Assembly: GCA_030040725.1 (NCBI GenBank)
Contig: JASHTD010000609.1
Location: forward strand, 1 to 10,445
Reading direction: 5' to 3'
DNA from: Candidatus Sulfotelmatobacter sp.
GTDB lineage: Bacteria > Acidobacteriota > Terriglobia > Terriglobales > Acidobacteriaceae
Length of the DNA: 10,445 bases
Numbering within the stretch: the stretch's first letter is position 1; every line of letters starts with the position of its first letter. The translations under genes were made by a program, and so were the position numbers. Shown here piece after piece: positions 1-6,205 of the stretch. The notes beneath the pieces are model-generated. The model saw only the letters and a list, made by a program, of their open reading frames with translations, ran no database searches and was not told the origin of the DNA.

Positions 1-174
1 GTTCCTGTGCAGTCAGGCAGCAATCGCGTGCAGATCACCTTCGCTCGTACTTGGGATCGCAAGGTTGGCGGATGGATTTCGGCATTTACTATACTGCTGA
101 TCATCGCGTTATTGCGATGGCCGTCACAGTTTGCGCTTTACCGAAGACACCAAAATCTCGGCCGTTTTGAAGCG
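1..174 (+). CDS. C-terminal end of a membrane protein (partial), open into rdgB
   Basis: The frame starting at base 1 is open from the window edge. It reads as a tail starting VPVQSGSNRVQITFARTW, then a hydrophobic helix (around ISAFTILLIIALL), then a basic stretch. A beta-sandwich-like 'VPV..G.N.V...F' strand followed by one last transmembrane helix is typical of the C-terminus of large YfhO-like or glycosyltransferase-type bacterial membrane proteins; this assignment is by resemblance only. The other two frames either stop early (frame 2 at about base 104) or give an unconvincing peptide. The frame has no stop before the rdgB ATG at 175 and stays open to 816, so the protein end cannot be placed. 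The end given here is simply the last base before rdgB. Confidence 0.45.
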
Positions 175-816
175 ATGACTAAGAAAATTCTGATCGCGAC
201 TTCCAACCCGGGCAAGCTGCGCGACTTCGCAGGCGCAGCAAAGAGCCACGACATCGAGATCGCCGGCCTTCCCGGCTTCTCTTCCCTGCCCACAGTCGTC
301 GAAGATGGCCTCACTTTCGAAGCCAATGCGCGAAAAAAAGCTGAGGAGTACAGCCAGTATGCGCCCGGGGAAATCGTGATTGCCGACGACTCTGGCCTGG
401 AAGTGGACGCGCTCGGTGGCGCGCCCGGAGTGCACTCAGCGCGATATGCGGCGCCCGATCTGCATAACAAGCAACCGCATGAAGCCGATGCGAATACGGA
501 TGACGAAGCCAACAATGCTCGCGTGCTGCGTGAACTCAAAAATGTTCCTTCATCGCAGCGTACCGGCCGGTTTGTTTGCGTACTCGCCGCCGCGCGCGAG
601 GGAAAAACATTAGCTGCATTTCGCGGCACGGCCGAAGGAATCATTCTCGAAGCTCCGCGCGGCACAAATGGCTTCGGCTACGATCCCCTGTTTTATTCTC
701 CGCAAATTAAAAAAACCTTCGCCGAACTCACTGCCGAAGAGAAATCCCTTTACAGTCATCGTGGCGCTGCATTCCGGCAATTTCTTGAATGGTGCGACGT
801 TCATCCAAATCGCTGA
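175..816 (+). CDS. rdgB: XTP/dITP diphosphatase (RdgB/HAM1 family)
   Basis: A 213-residue Ham1-family nucleoside triphosphate pyrophosphatase. The family hydrolyses dITP, XTP and ITP to the monophosphate plus pyrophosphate and keeps deaminated purines out of DNA and RNA; it is cytoplasmic. Visible motifs are the N-terminal ATSNPGK substrate loop (N11, K14), the DDSGLEVDAL metal/catalytic segment (residues 71-80, with D71/D72), SARYA (88-92), GFGYDPLF (166-173) and the C-terminal SHRG (194-197). Length is slightly above the E. coli enzyme because of an acidic/polar loop at about residues 94-113. The start at 175 is chosen because homology begins there with MTKKILIATSN; the open frame continues upstream into a different protein. 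The Shine-Dalgarno is weak (TGAAGC). Family assignment is secure; the start is likely but complicated by the open upstream frame. Confidence 0.93.
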   Translation: MTKKILIATSNPGKLRDFAGAAKSHDIEIAGLPGFSSLPTVVEDGLTFEANARKKAEEYSQYAPGEIVIADDSGLEVDALGGAPGVHSARYAAPDLHNKQPHEADANTDDEANNARVLRELKNVPSSQRTGRFVCVLAAAREGKTLAAFRGTAEGIILEAPRGTNGFGYDPLFYSPQIKKTFAELTAEEKSLYSHRGAAFRQFLEWCDVHPNR

Positions 817-824
817 CGCGTTCC

Positions 825-853
825 TTGACTTGGTTTCTTTCGCCCGTGATAAT
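825..853 (+). promoter_or_regulatory. Sigma-70-type promoter of the sdh operon
   Basis: TTGACT at 825-830 is followed after exactly 17 bases by GATAAT at 848-853. Each hexamer matches the sigma-70 consensus at five of six positions and the spacing is optimal. Transcription would start at about 860, giving a leader of some 35 bases before the sdhC GTG. It lies in the 78-base gap after rdgB, so sdh is probably transcribed independently of rdgB. Prediction from sequence only. Confidence 0.65.
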
Positions 854-857
854 AAAA

Positions 858-889
858 AGTTCTTTTATCATTTCAGAACTCATAAGGAG
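858..889 (+). promoter_or_regulatory. sdhC leader: 6-bp dyad and Shine-Dalgarno
   Basis: AGTTCT (858-863) and AGAACT (875-880) form a perfect inverted repeat with an 11-base loop. It sits at the predicted transcription start and ends just before the Shine-Dalgarno AAGGAG (884-889). The ribosome site lies 5 bases from GTG 895 and decides the sdhC start. The dyad could be an operator or a small leader hairpin; six base pairs can occur by chance, so only the ribosome site is firm. Confidence 0.45.
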
Positions 890-894
890 TTTTC

Positions 895-1665
895 GTGGCG
901 TCAGCAGCCGGCTCTACGGCTCCTCCGATTGCACGAGGGGCAATCCAGGGTGTAGCGCCTTTGCGCGCCGGGCAAGGCGTTTCGTTTATATTGCGGCGCC
1001 TTCATTCGCTCACTGGCATCATTCCCGTCGGCGCTTTTCTCTTCGAACATATCCTGATTTCCAATGCCACAGCAATCAGTGGTTCCGCCGCTTATGCGAA
1101 GCAGGTCGCTTTTCTCGGCGGTCTTCCGCTGGTGTTTTTTCTCGAACTGTTCGGCATCTGGCTGCCGATTGCCTTCCACGGTCTTTACGGTTTTTACATC
1201 TGGTATCGCGGTGAAGGAAACACGATTTCCTATCCCTGGACCGGCAACTGGATGTACACCGCGCAGCGCTGGACCGGCGGCATTGCCTTCATCTACATCA
1301 TCTGGCACACCTACACGATGCGCTTTACCGGCATTGATCTGCACGCCAATCCCTACGCTTCCTTCGGCAAAGTGCAGGTCGAGATCTACCACCCGGCGCT
1401 ACTTCTCTTTTACGTGGTTGGGTTGATTGCGGCGTCGTGGCACTTCGCCTACGGCATCTGGCTGTTCTGCGCGAAGTGGGGCATCGTCTCCGGCGAGATC
1501 GCACGCAAGAGATTCTTGGCTTTATGCATTGCGTTTTTCTTCCTGTTGAGCGGCGTGGGACTGTGGAGCCTGGCGACTTTCCGTTCGCAGCCGCTGCAGA
1601 CAATCGAACCGGGCACTGCGGCGATGCTTCGTCACGCTCCGGCGCAGGAAAGGCCGGTGAGATAA
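895..1665 (+). CDS. sdhC: Succinate dehydrogenase cytochrome b558 subunit (SdhC)
   Basis: Membrane anchor of complex II, 256 residues, starting at GTG behind AAGGAG. It matches the Bacillus-type single-polypeptide, di-heme b558 anchor: about five transmembrane helices (roughly 38-56, 77-103, 128-146, 168-192, 206-228) and the RRLHSLTGIIPVG signature at 34-46. The four histidines matching the B. subtilis heme ligands H28, H70, H113 and H155 are H52 (FEH), H95 (FHGLYG), H138 (WHTY) and H183 (WHFAYG). This type normally passes electrons from the SdhB clusters to menaquinone. Relative to B. subtilis it has an N-terminal extension of about 24 residues and a C-terminal tail of about 28 residues after the last helix. 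sdhA starts three bases after its stop, so the two are surely co-transcribed. Confidence 0.93.
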   Translation: MASAAGSTAPPIARGAIQGVAPLRAGQGVSFILRRLHSLTGIIPVGAFLFEHILISNATAISGSAAYAKQVAFLGGLPLVFFLELFGIWLPIAFHGLYGFYIWYRGEGNTISYPWTGNWMYTAQRWTGGIAFIYIIWHTYTMRFTGIDLHANPYASFGKVQVEIYHPALLLFYVVGLIAASWHFAYGIWLFCAKWGIVSGEIARKRFLALCIAFFFLLSGVGLWSLATFRSQPLQTIEPGTAAMLRHAPAQERPVR

Positions 1666-1668
1666 GAA

Positions 1669-3450
1669 ATGGCAGCTCCGAAAATTATCGTGATTGGCGG
1701 CGGATTGGCTGGGCTCTCGGCGGTAATCAAAATCGCGGAGATGGGCGCCAACGTCGATCTGTTCTCGATTGTCCCGGTGAAACGCTCGCACTCCGTTTGT
1801 GCCCAGGGCGGCATCAACGCAGCAAAAAATCTTAAGGGCGAAGGCGATTCGACCTGGCAGCACTTTGACGATACTGTTTACGGCGGAGATTTTCTCGCCA
1901 ATCAGCCTCCCGTGAAAGACATGTGCGAGGCCGCGCCCGGCATCATCGATCTGCTCGACCGCATGGGTGTACCCTTCAACCGTACTCCCGAAGGTTTGCT
2001 CGATTTTCGCCGCTTCGGCGGCACTTTATACAACCGCACCGCATTTGCTGGTGCGACCACCGGCCAGCAACTTCTGTATGCGCTCGACGAGCAAGTGCGC
2101 CGTTATGAATCCGAAGGCAAAGTAAAGAAGTACGAACACTGGGAATTTCTGTCAGCCGTGCTCGACGGAAACCGCGTCTGCCGCGGGATCTGTGCCATTG
2201 ATTTGCGCTCGATGGAAGTGCGTACCTTCCCCGCCGACGCCCTCATCATCGCCACCGGCGGCATCGGCGCGATTTTTGGCAAATCGACCAACTCAGTTGT
2301 CTGCACCGGCTCGGCGCAATCTGCCCTGTATCAGCAGGGATGCTATTACGCCAACGGCGAATTCATCCAGGTTCATCCGACGTCGATCCCCGGTAACGAC
2401 AAGCTGCGTCTGATGTCGGAATCGGCGCGCGGCGAAGGTGGCCGCGTTTGGGTACCGAAAACTCAGGGCGATAAAAGAGATCCGAAGTCGATCCCTGAAA
2501 AAGACCGTTGGTATTTCCTCGAAGAGTGGTATCCGAAATATGGCAATCTCGTGCCCCGCGACGTGGCTACGCGCGCCATCTTCAAGGTCGTCTACGAGTA
2601 CAACCTCGGTATCGATGGCAAACCGATGGTCTATCTCGATCTCACGCACATTGACCGCAAAATTCTCGATCGCAAGCTTGAGGGCATTCTCGAAATCTAC
2701 GAGAAGTTTGTCGGCGACGATCCGCGCGATACGCCCATGAAGATTTTCCCCGGTATGCATTACACCATGGGCGGCATGTGGGTTGATTTCAAGCAGGCCA
2801 CGAACATTCCGGGAATCTTCGCCGCCGGTGAGTGCGAATATCAATATCACGGTGCAAACCGGTTGGGCGCGAACTCTCTGGTTTCCTGCATCTTTGGCGG
2901 AGGCGTCGCCGGGCCGAATGCGGTGAAATACGCGCGCGGATTGCAAGCGCTTCCGGATGGCAATGGCGTTTTCGAAGCCGAGAAGAAAAAGCAGGAAGAA
3001 AGCAATGCCCTGCTCATTAACAATCAGGGCAATGAAAATCCATTCCGGTTGTGGCGCGAGCTCGGCGAGTTGATGACAAAAGATTGCACCGTCATCCGCT
3101 ACAACAAGAACTTGCAACAAACCGATGCGAAGCTGGTGGAGTTACTCGAACGCTTCCGCAAGGTGAACTTGAGCGATCGCACGCAGTGGGCAAACACCAG
3201 CGTGGTCTTCACGCGGCAGCTCTACAACATGCTGCAGTTGTCGCGGGTGATCGCGCAGGGCGCGCGAATGCGCGACGAATCGCGCGGCGCTCATTACAAG
3301 CCGGATTTCCCCGATCGCGACGACAAGAATTGGCTGAAGACGACGAAAGCGTACTTCGCACCGGATGCCGACGAACCGAAGTTCGAATTCGAGCCGGTGG
3401 ATATTTCGCTGATTCCGCCGCGGGCGAGAAAGTACGACGTCGCCAAATAG
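1669..3450 (+). CDS. sdhA: Succinate dehydrogenase flavoprotein subunit (SdhA)
   Basis: Catalytic subunit of complex II, 593 residues, oxidising succinate to fumarate with covalently bound FAD on the cytoplasmic face. Visible features are the dinucleotide-binding GGGLAG (10-15), the FAD-attachment histidine H41 in RSHSVCAQGGIN, the active-site elements H236 (HPTS), E256 (RGEGG), R297 (PRDVATR) and H364 (HYTMGGMW), and R398 in GANRLGANS. The C-terminal helical domain carries the usual R/D-rich SRGAHYKPDFPDRDD segment (538-551). Full length, no lesion. GGTGA at 1656-1660 is a reasonable ribosome site. As in other b558-type operons it follows the cytochrome gene. A fumarate reductase role cannot be excluded from sequence, because the two enzymes share this architecture. 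Confidence 0.96.
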   Translation: MAAPKIIVIGGGLAGLSAVIKIAEMGANVDLFSIVPVKRSHSVCAQGGINAAKNLKGEGDSTWQHFDDTVYGGDFLANQPPVKDMCEAAPGIIDLLDRMGVPFNRTPEGLLDFRRFGGTLYNRTAFAGATTGQQLLYALDEQVRRYESEGKVKKYEHWEFLSAVLDGNRVCRGICAIDLRSMEVRTFPADALIIATGGIGAIFGKSTNSVVCTGSAQSALYQQGCYYANGEFIQVHPTSIPGNDKLRLMSESARGEGGRVWVPKTQGDKRDPKSIPEKDRWYFLEEWYPKYGNLVPRDVATRAIFKVVYEYNLGIDGKPMVYLDLTHIDRKILDRKLEGILEIYEKFVGDDPRDTPMKIFPGMHYTMGGMWVDFKQATNIPGIFAAGECEYQYHGANRLGANSLVSCIFGGGVAGPNAVKYARGLQALPDGNGVFEAEKKKQEESNALLINNQGNENPFRLWRELGELMTKDCTVIRYNKNLQQTDAKLVELLERFRKVNLSDRTQWANTSVVFTRQLYNMLQLSRVIAQGARMRDESRGAHYKPDFPDRDDKNWLKTTKAYFAPDADEPKFEFEPVDISLIPPRARKYDVAK

Positions 3451-3459
3451 AGCGACAAG

Positions 3460-3672
3460 ATGGCAATGAGATCGGATCTATCCGCGCAACTCGTGGGTGC
3501 TGGGTTCATGATCGTAGTGTCGATCTTATGGATCAGCTACTCTGCCAGAATGATCGTCCATGGCAGTTCGTTCGGATGGGTCCTTCTATCGATGTGGTTG
3601 TTGACGCTGGGTGTGTGGCTGTATCGCGCGGGACGCGCGATGCATCGCAGGTGTACAAGGAAGAATTGCTGA
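3460..3672 (+). CDS. Small two-helix membrane protein between sdhA and sdhB
   Basis: Not recognised. The frame encodes 70 residues with two clear hydrophobic helices (about 11-29 and 39-56) joined by a short polar turn (MIVHGSSFG). It ends in a basic, cysteine-containing tail (RAMHRRCTRKNC), so both ends are probably cytoplasmic by the positive-inside rule. It begins nine bases after the sdhA stop, and its stop abuts the sdhB ATG with no gap. Its last codons carry the sdhB ribosome site (AAGGAAG, 3657-3663). Its own ribosome site is poor; translational coupling from sdhA is plausible, and ATG 3466 is an alternative start. The junction packing supports a real gene. A role as an accessory or anchor peptide of complex II is inference from position only. 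Confidence 0.6.
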   Translation: MAMRSDLSAQLVGAGFMIVVSILWISYSARMIVHGSSFGWVLLSMWLLTLGVWLYRAGRAMHRRCTRKNC

Positions 3673-4422
3673 ATGTCTACTAAATCAGTCCTTTTCAAAA
3701 TCAAGCGTCAAGCCACTCCCACCTCCAAGTCCTATTGGGAAGAGTTCGAACTCGCGTACCATCCCGGCATGAACGTGATCTCCTCGCTCATGGAGATCGC
3801 CGCCAACCCGGTCACCCGCGACGGCAAGCCAACCACGCCGATCACCTACGATTCGAACTGTCTCGAAGAAGTTTGCGGCTCTTGCGCCATGCTCATTAAC
3901 AGCCGCGCTCGCATGGCTTGCTCGGCGCTCATCGACAATCTCGAACAGCCGGTAAAACTTGAACCATTTTCGAAGTTTCCCGTCATTCGCGATCTCGCGG
4001 TGGATCGCAGTGTGCTCTTTGAAAATCTCAAGACCGTCAAGGCCTGGGTTCCGATCGACGGCACCTACGATCTCGGCTCCGGCCCGCGCCTCACGCAGCA
4101 GGAGCAGGAGGCCGCATATCCGCTTTCCCGCTGCATTTCTTGTTGCTGCTGTATGGAAGTCTGTCCGCAATTCAACGAAGATACCGGCTTCGTAGGTGCG
4201 GCAACCATTGCGCAGGTTCGGCTCTTCAACACCCACCCCACCGGCCAGGCGTTGAAGCGCGATCGTCTCTCCGCGCTAATGGGTGACGGCGGCATCCAGG
4301 AGTGCGGTTACGCGCAGAACTGCGTCGAGATTTGCCCCAAGGACATTCCTTTGACAAATTCCATTTCCGAGGTCGGCGGGTCGGTCATGAAGCAGGCGAT
4401 CGGCGATCTGTTCCGGCGTTGA
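3673..4422 (+). CDS. sdhB: Succinate dehydrogenase iron-sulfur subunit (SdhB)
   Basis: Electron-transfer subunit of complex II, 249 residues, carrying three Fe-S clusters from SdhA-bound FAD to the b558 hemes. The N-terminal [2Fe-2S] ferredoxin domain has C63, C68, C71 and C83. The C-terminal domain has C154-x2-C157-x2-C160-x3-C164-P and C211-x5-C217-x3-C221-P. By family rule C154, C157, C160 and C221 bind [4Fe-4S], while C164, C211 and C217 bind [3Fe-4S]. The CISCCCCMEVCP segment has two extra cysteines (C158, C159), making four in a row. The start is set by AAGGAAG nine bases upstream and lies directly after the stop of the small membrane gene. Last gene of the operon. Confidence 0.95.
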   Translation: MSTKSVLFKIKRQATPTSKSYWEEFELAYHPGMNVISSLMEIAANPVTRDGKPTTPITYDSNCLEEVCGSCAMLINSRARMACSALIDNLEQPVKLEPFSKFPVIRDLAVDRSVLFENLKTVKAWVPIDGTYDLGSGPRLTQQEQEAAYPLSRCISCCCCMEVCPQFNEDTGFVGAATIAQVRLFNTHPTGQALKRDRLSALMGDGGIQECGYAQNCVEICPKDIPLTNSISEVGGSVMKQAIGDLFRR

Positions 4423-4430
4423 TGGTTCTT

Positions 4431-4452
4431 GCGGACTGCGCTTTGAGTCCGC
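4431..4452 (+). terminator. Hairpin after sdhB, possible end of the sdh transcript
   Basis: GCGGACT (4431-4437) pairs perfectly with AGTCCGC (4446-4452) across an 8-base loop, starting eight bases after the sdhB stop. The position fits a 3'-end hairpin, but no T-run follows, so it may only protect the 3' end or be incidental. A second 7-bp hairpin (4513-4533) and a terminator-like CCC/GGG-CGCG stem followed by GTTTT (about 4603-4632) lie further downstream. Confidence 0.35.
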
Positions 4453-4615
4453 GTCGCGCAGAGAAATCTCATTACACTCGTCATCGATCGCAGCGTAATT
4501 TTTCGAGTGATTCGGAAGTCCACTACACTTCCGTGAGCGCTGACTTTCCGCGCTGGGCGGGCAAATTGAGAGCGCAAAAAGCAGCTTTCTGCAAGTGCCC
4601 TGCGCGTTTTCCCTC

Positions 4616-4720
4616 ATTACGGGCGCGGTTTTCTGTCACTCGTACACAACTTGCCATCATCTGTTCGGCATCGAACGTTTGCTATCTCGCTGGCTGGCGA
4701 GCACATAAGTTGCCCGTAAT
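4616..4720 (+). ncRNA. Candidate structured RNA or leader element (three-way junction)
   Basis: The sequence can fold into a closed structure. A perfect 9-bp outer stem (4616-4624 with 4712-4720) is followed by a helix AACTTG (4648-4653) with TAAGTT (4706-4711, one G-T pair). These enclose two hairpins: GTTCG-GCAT-CGAAC (4663-4676) and CTCGC-TGGCTG-GCGAG (4686-4701). No known riboswitch or RNA family was recognised. Strand is uncertain; + is chosen because the flanking genes are +. Chance pairing is possible in a 500-base region; the nesting of four helices is the reason to list it. Confidence 0.25.
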
Positions 4721-4932
4721 CTTCTGTCTGCCAATGGCGCTCGGCATGCACCTTTTTCAGTCGAAGCGCGATGCGAAGCCGGAAGGTAACGTAGGGTAAC
4801 CACCGCACTGTCACCCTTTCCGGTAACGCTCGTAATGGCAGGCTCGCAGTCAATCGTAGATGCGCTTGACAGCGTAGCTTAGAATATTCCAACCGTCGCG
4901 GAATAGGCCGCGGCAGATTACGAGACTAAGTC

Positions 4933-5667
4933 TTGAGATTACAGCGCCAACTGACTCTATTTTGTTTATTTGCTTTCGTCTGTAGCTCCGCATTTGCGGC
5001 CACCACCACCGCAATGCGCAAGACGATCCACCGTCATCGTTTTCACCGGCTCCATTGGACGCGATGGAATCCGATGTTCCGCCCCTCGCACGAATCTTTG
5101 TTATTGCAAAACGCAGAAATCGACCGACTGGAACTGCCCCGCATTCAGGATGACAACGAACTCGAAGCGCTGAAAGAAAGCGGAGCGCTGCAGCCGATCA
5201 TAGCCAACGAAACGCTGCGTTTCGATCCGCGTCTCGATCCTTCGCGGCGTTATTGCCGCCCCTGGACTCGAGACTTTGTCCAAGACCTGGCGCAGGCCTA
5301 CTATCACCGTTTTCATGAGCAGATCCAAGTGAACTCAGCCGTGCGCACCGTCAAAGTTCAGAAAAAACTTCGCCGCCATAATCGCAACGCAGCTCCTGCA
5401 GAAGGCGATACGGCTTCGTCGCATCTCGCCGGACTGACTGTCGATCTCCAGCGCCGCGGCATGTCGCAGGAAGAAATTCACTGGATGCAGCGCTATCTTT
5501 TCTACATGAAGTCGCTGGGCTTGGTTGAACCCGAGGAAGAGCGCCATCAGTGGGTCTTCCACATCATGGTTTCCGGCCGCTACGCAGGCTGGCGCGAAAC
5601 CGAAGATGTCGTTCCCGTCGAGCGCCCCGAACCAGCCACCGTCACCGCCGAAAGCCGCGCCGAATAA
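4933..5667 (+). CDS. Secreted M15 peptidase-like protein (DUF5715 type)
   Basis: A 244-residue exported protein. TTG at 4933 is chosen because it gives a proper signal peptide (MRLQRQLTLFCLFAFVCSSAFA, cut near residue 22); the first in-frame ATG (codon 28) would remove it. The ribosome site is weak. After a basic, His-rich segment (28-45), the C-terminal half carries a D,D-carboxypeptidase-like pattern: VNSAVRTVKVQ (133-143), S162-x-H164-x2-G167-x3-D171 (SxHxxGxxxD) and a late histidine in QWVFHIMV (H210). In M15 enzymes these H, D and H residues bind zinc and the proteins cut peptidoglycan cross-peptides. The catalytic glutamate normally three residues before the last histidine is W207 here, so activity is uncertain. 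I recall this as a DUF5715-type family; that name is less sure than the M15-like pattern. Confidence 0.7.
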   Translation: MRLQRQLTLFCLFAFVCSSAFAATTTAMRKTIHRHRFHRLHWTRWNPMFRPSHESLLLQNAEIDRLELPRIQDDNELEALKESGALQPIIANETLRFDPRLDPSRRYCRPWTRDFVQDLAQAYYHRFHEQIQVNSAVRTVKVQKKLRRHNRNAAPAEGDTASSHLAGLTVDLQRRGMSQEEIHWMQRYLFYMKSLGLVEPEEERHQWVFHIMVSGRYAGWRETEDVVPVERPEPATVTAESRAE

Positions 5668-5672
5668 GCCCG

Positions 5673-5678
5673 TATAAT
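5673..5678 (+). promoter_or_regulatory. -10 box TATAAT before the P-loop gene
   Basis: A perfect TATAAT lies 11 bases before the ATG at 5690, in the 22-base gap between genes. No good -35 is seen 17 bases upstream (GAAAGC). If used, transcription would start some five bases before the ATG, giving an almost leaderless mRNA, which agrees with the absence of a Shine-Dalgarno sequence before this start. Confidence 0.4.
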
Positions 5679-5689
5679 TTCCAGAAATC

Positions 5690-6205
5690 ATGATTGTTCT
5701 CATGGCCGGCCTCCCAGGAACGGGCAAGTCCACGCTCGCCGGCGAGCTAGCGGTGCGAACTGGCGGCCGGGTGATCGGCAAAGATCAAATCCGCCACGCG
5801 CTGTTTGCCGAAGATGAGATCGAATATTCTTCGAGGCAGGATGATTTCTGCCAGCAAATCATGCTTGCGACCGCCGCATATTTTGTTTCACAAAATCCGC
5901 GGCGCCACATCTTTCTCGATGGCAGAACATTCTCGCGCCGTTATCAGATCGAAAATGTGCTGACCGCCGCCGCTTCGCTGCACCAAACCTGGCGAATTCT
6001 TGAATGTGTCTGTTCTGAGGAATCTGCTAAACGCCGGCTCGCGCAACAGACCACTGCGACGGCTCATCCGGCCGGCAATCGTACCTTCCAGCTGTATCTT
6101 GACGTTCGATCTCGCTTCGAAACTATCGCTGCTCCTAAGACCGTGATTGACACCGATCGACCCCTCGAGGTGTGCATCGATCAGGCTCTTGCGGCCCTTC
6201 GTTGA
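5690..6205 (+). CDS. Small P-loop kinase/ATPase (AAA_33-like)
   Basis: A 171-residue cytoplasmic P-loop protein of the nucleotide/small-molecule kinase type. The Walker A motif GLPGTGKST is at 8-16. It is followed by a KDxxR substrate-site motif (K31, D32, R35; GKDQIRHALF), a hydrophobic strand ending in D77 (HIFLDGRTFSRR, Walker B-like) and a lid-like helix with basic residues (CSEESAKRRL, 108-117). The C-terminal strand VIDTDRPLE (152-160) is typical of this kinase group. Related families phosphorylate nucleosides, sugars, antibiotics or RNA ends; the substrate cannot be told from sequence. The start is the first ATG, with the Walker A at the usual distance. No antitoxin-like partner lies next to it, so a zeta-toxin role is not supported. 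Confidence 0.75.
   Translation: MIVLMAGLPGTGKSTLAGELAVRTGGRVIGKDQIRHALFAEDEIEYSSRQDDFCQQIMLATAAYFVSQNPRRHIFLDGRTFSRRYQIENVLTAAASLHQTWRILECVCSEESAKRRLAQQTTATAHPAGNRTFQLYLDVRSRFETIAAPKTVIDTDRPLEVCIDQALAALR

Larger units (their letters stand above)
4423..4932. other. 510-base gene-free region with several inverted repeats
   Basis: No convincing protein is encoded here; frames that cross it have no recognisable domain, and the longest starts inside sdhB. It holds perfect short dyads: GCGGACT/AGTCCGC (4431-4452), CGGAAGT/ACTTCCG (4513-4533, 7-base loop), ATTACGGGC/GCCCGTAAT (4616-4624 and 4712-4720), and CCGGAA/TTCCGG (4779-4784 and 4818-4823) enclosing GGGT/ACCC. GGTAAC occurs at 4785 and 4795, one helical turn apart, and again at 4822. 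A consensus -35 hexamer TTGACA lies at 4866-4871, but no -10 sits at proper spacing; TATTCC at 4885 is only 13 bases downstream, so the promoter of the next gene is uncertain. Confidence 0.6.

Noticed and set aside
3051..3683. 210-codon + strand frame overlapping sdhA and the small gene
   Set aside because: Out-of-frame shadow of sdhA with basic, low-plausibility composition and no ribosome site.
4302..4799. 165-codon + strand open frame crossing the sdhB end and the intergenic region
   Set aside because: It begins inside sdhB in another frame, has no ribosome site or recognisable domain, and the composition looks like non-coding translation.
4771..4800. Possible SRP RNA core because of CCGGAAGG
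   Set aside because: Only the 8 bases match; the AGCAGC side and the upstream CAGG of the domain IV loop are missing.
4617..4892. 91-codon - strand open frame in the intergenic region
   Set aside because: No domain, no ribosome site, and it overlaps the inverted repeats; better explained as non-coding.
5690..6205. Zeta-toxin or other toxin-antitoxin kinase
   Set aside because: The P-loop and KDxxR motifs are shared by many small kinases and no antitoxin-like gene is adjacent.
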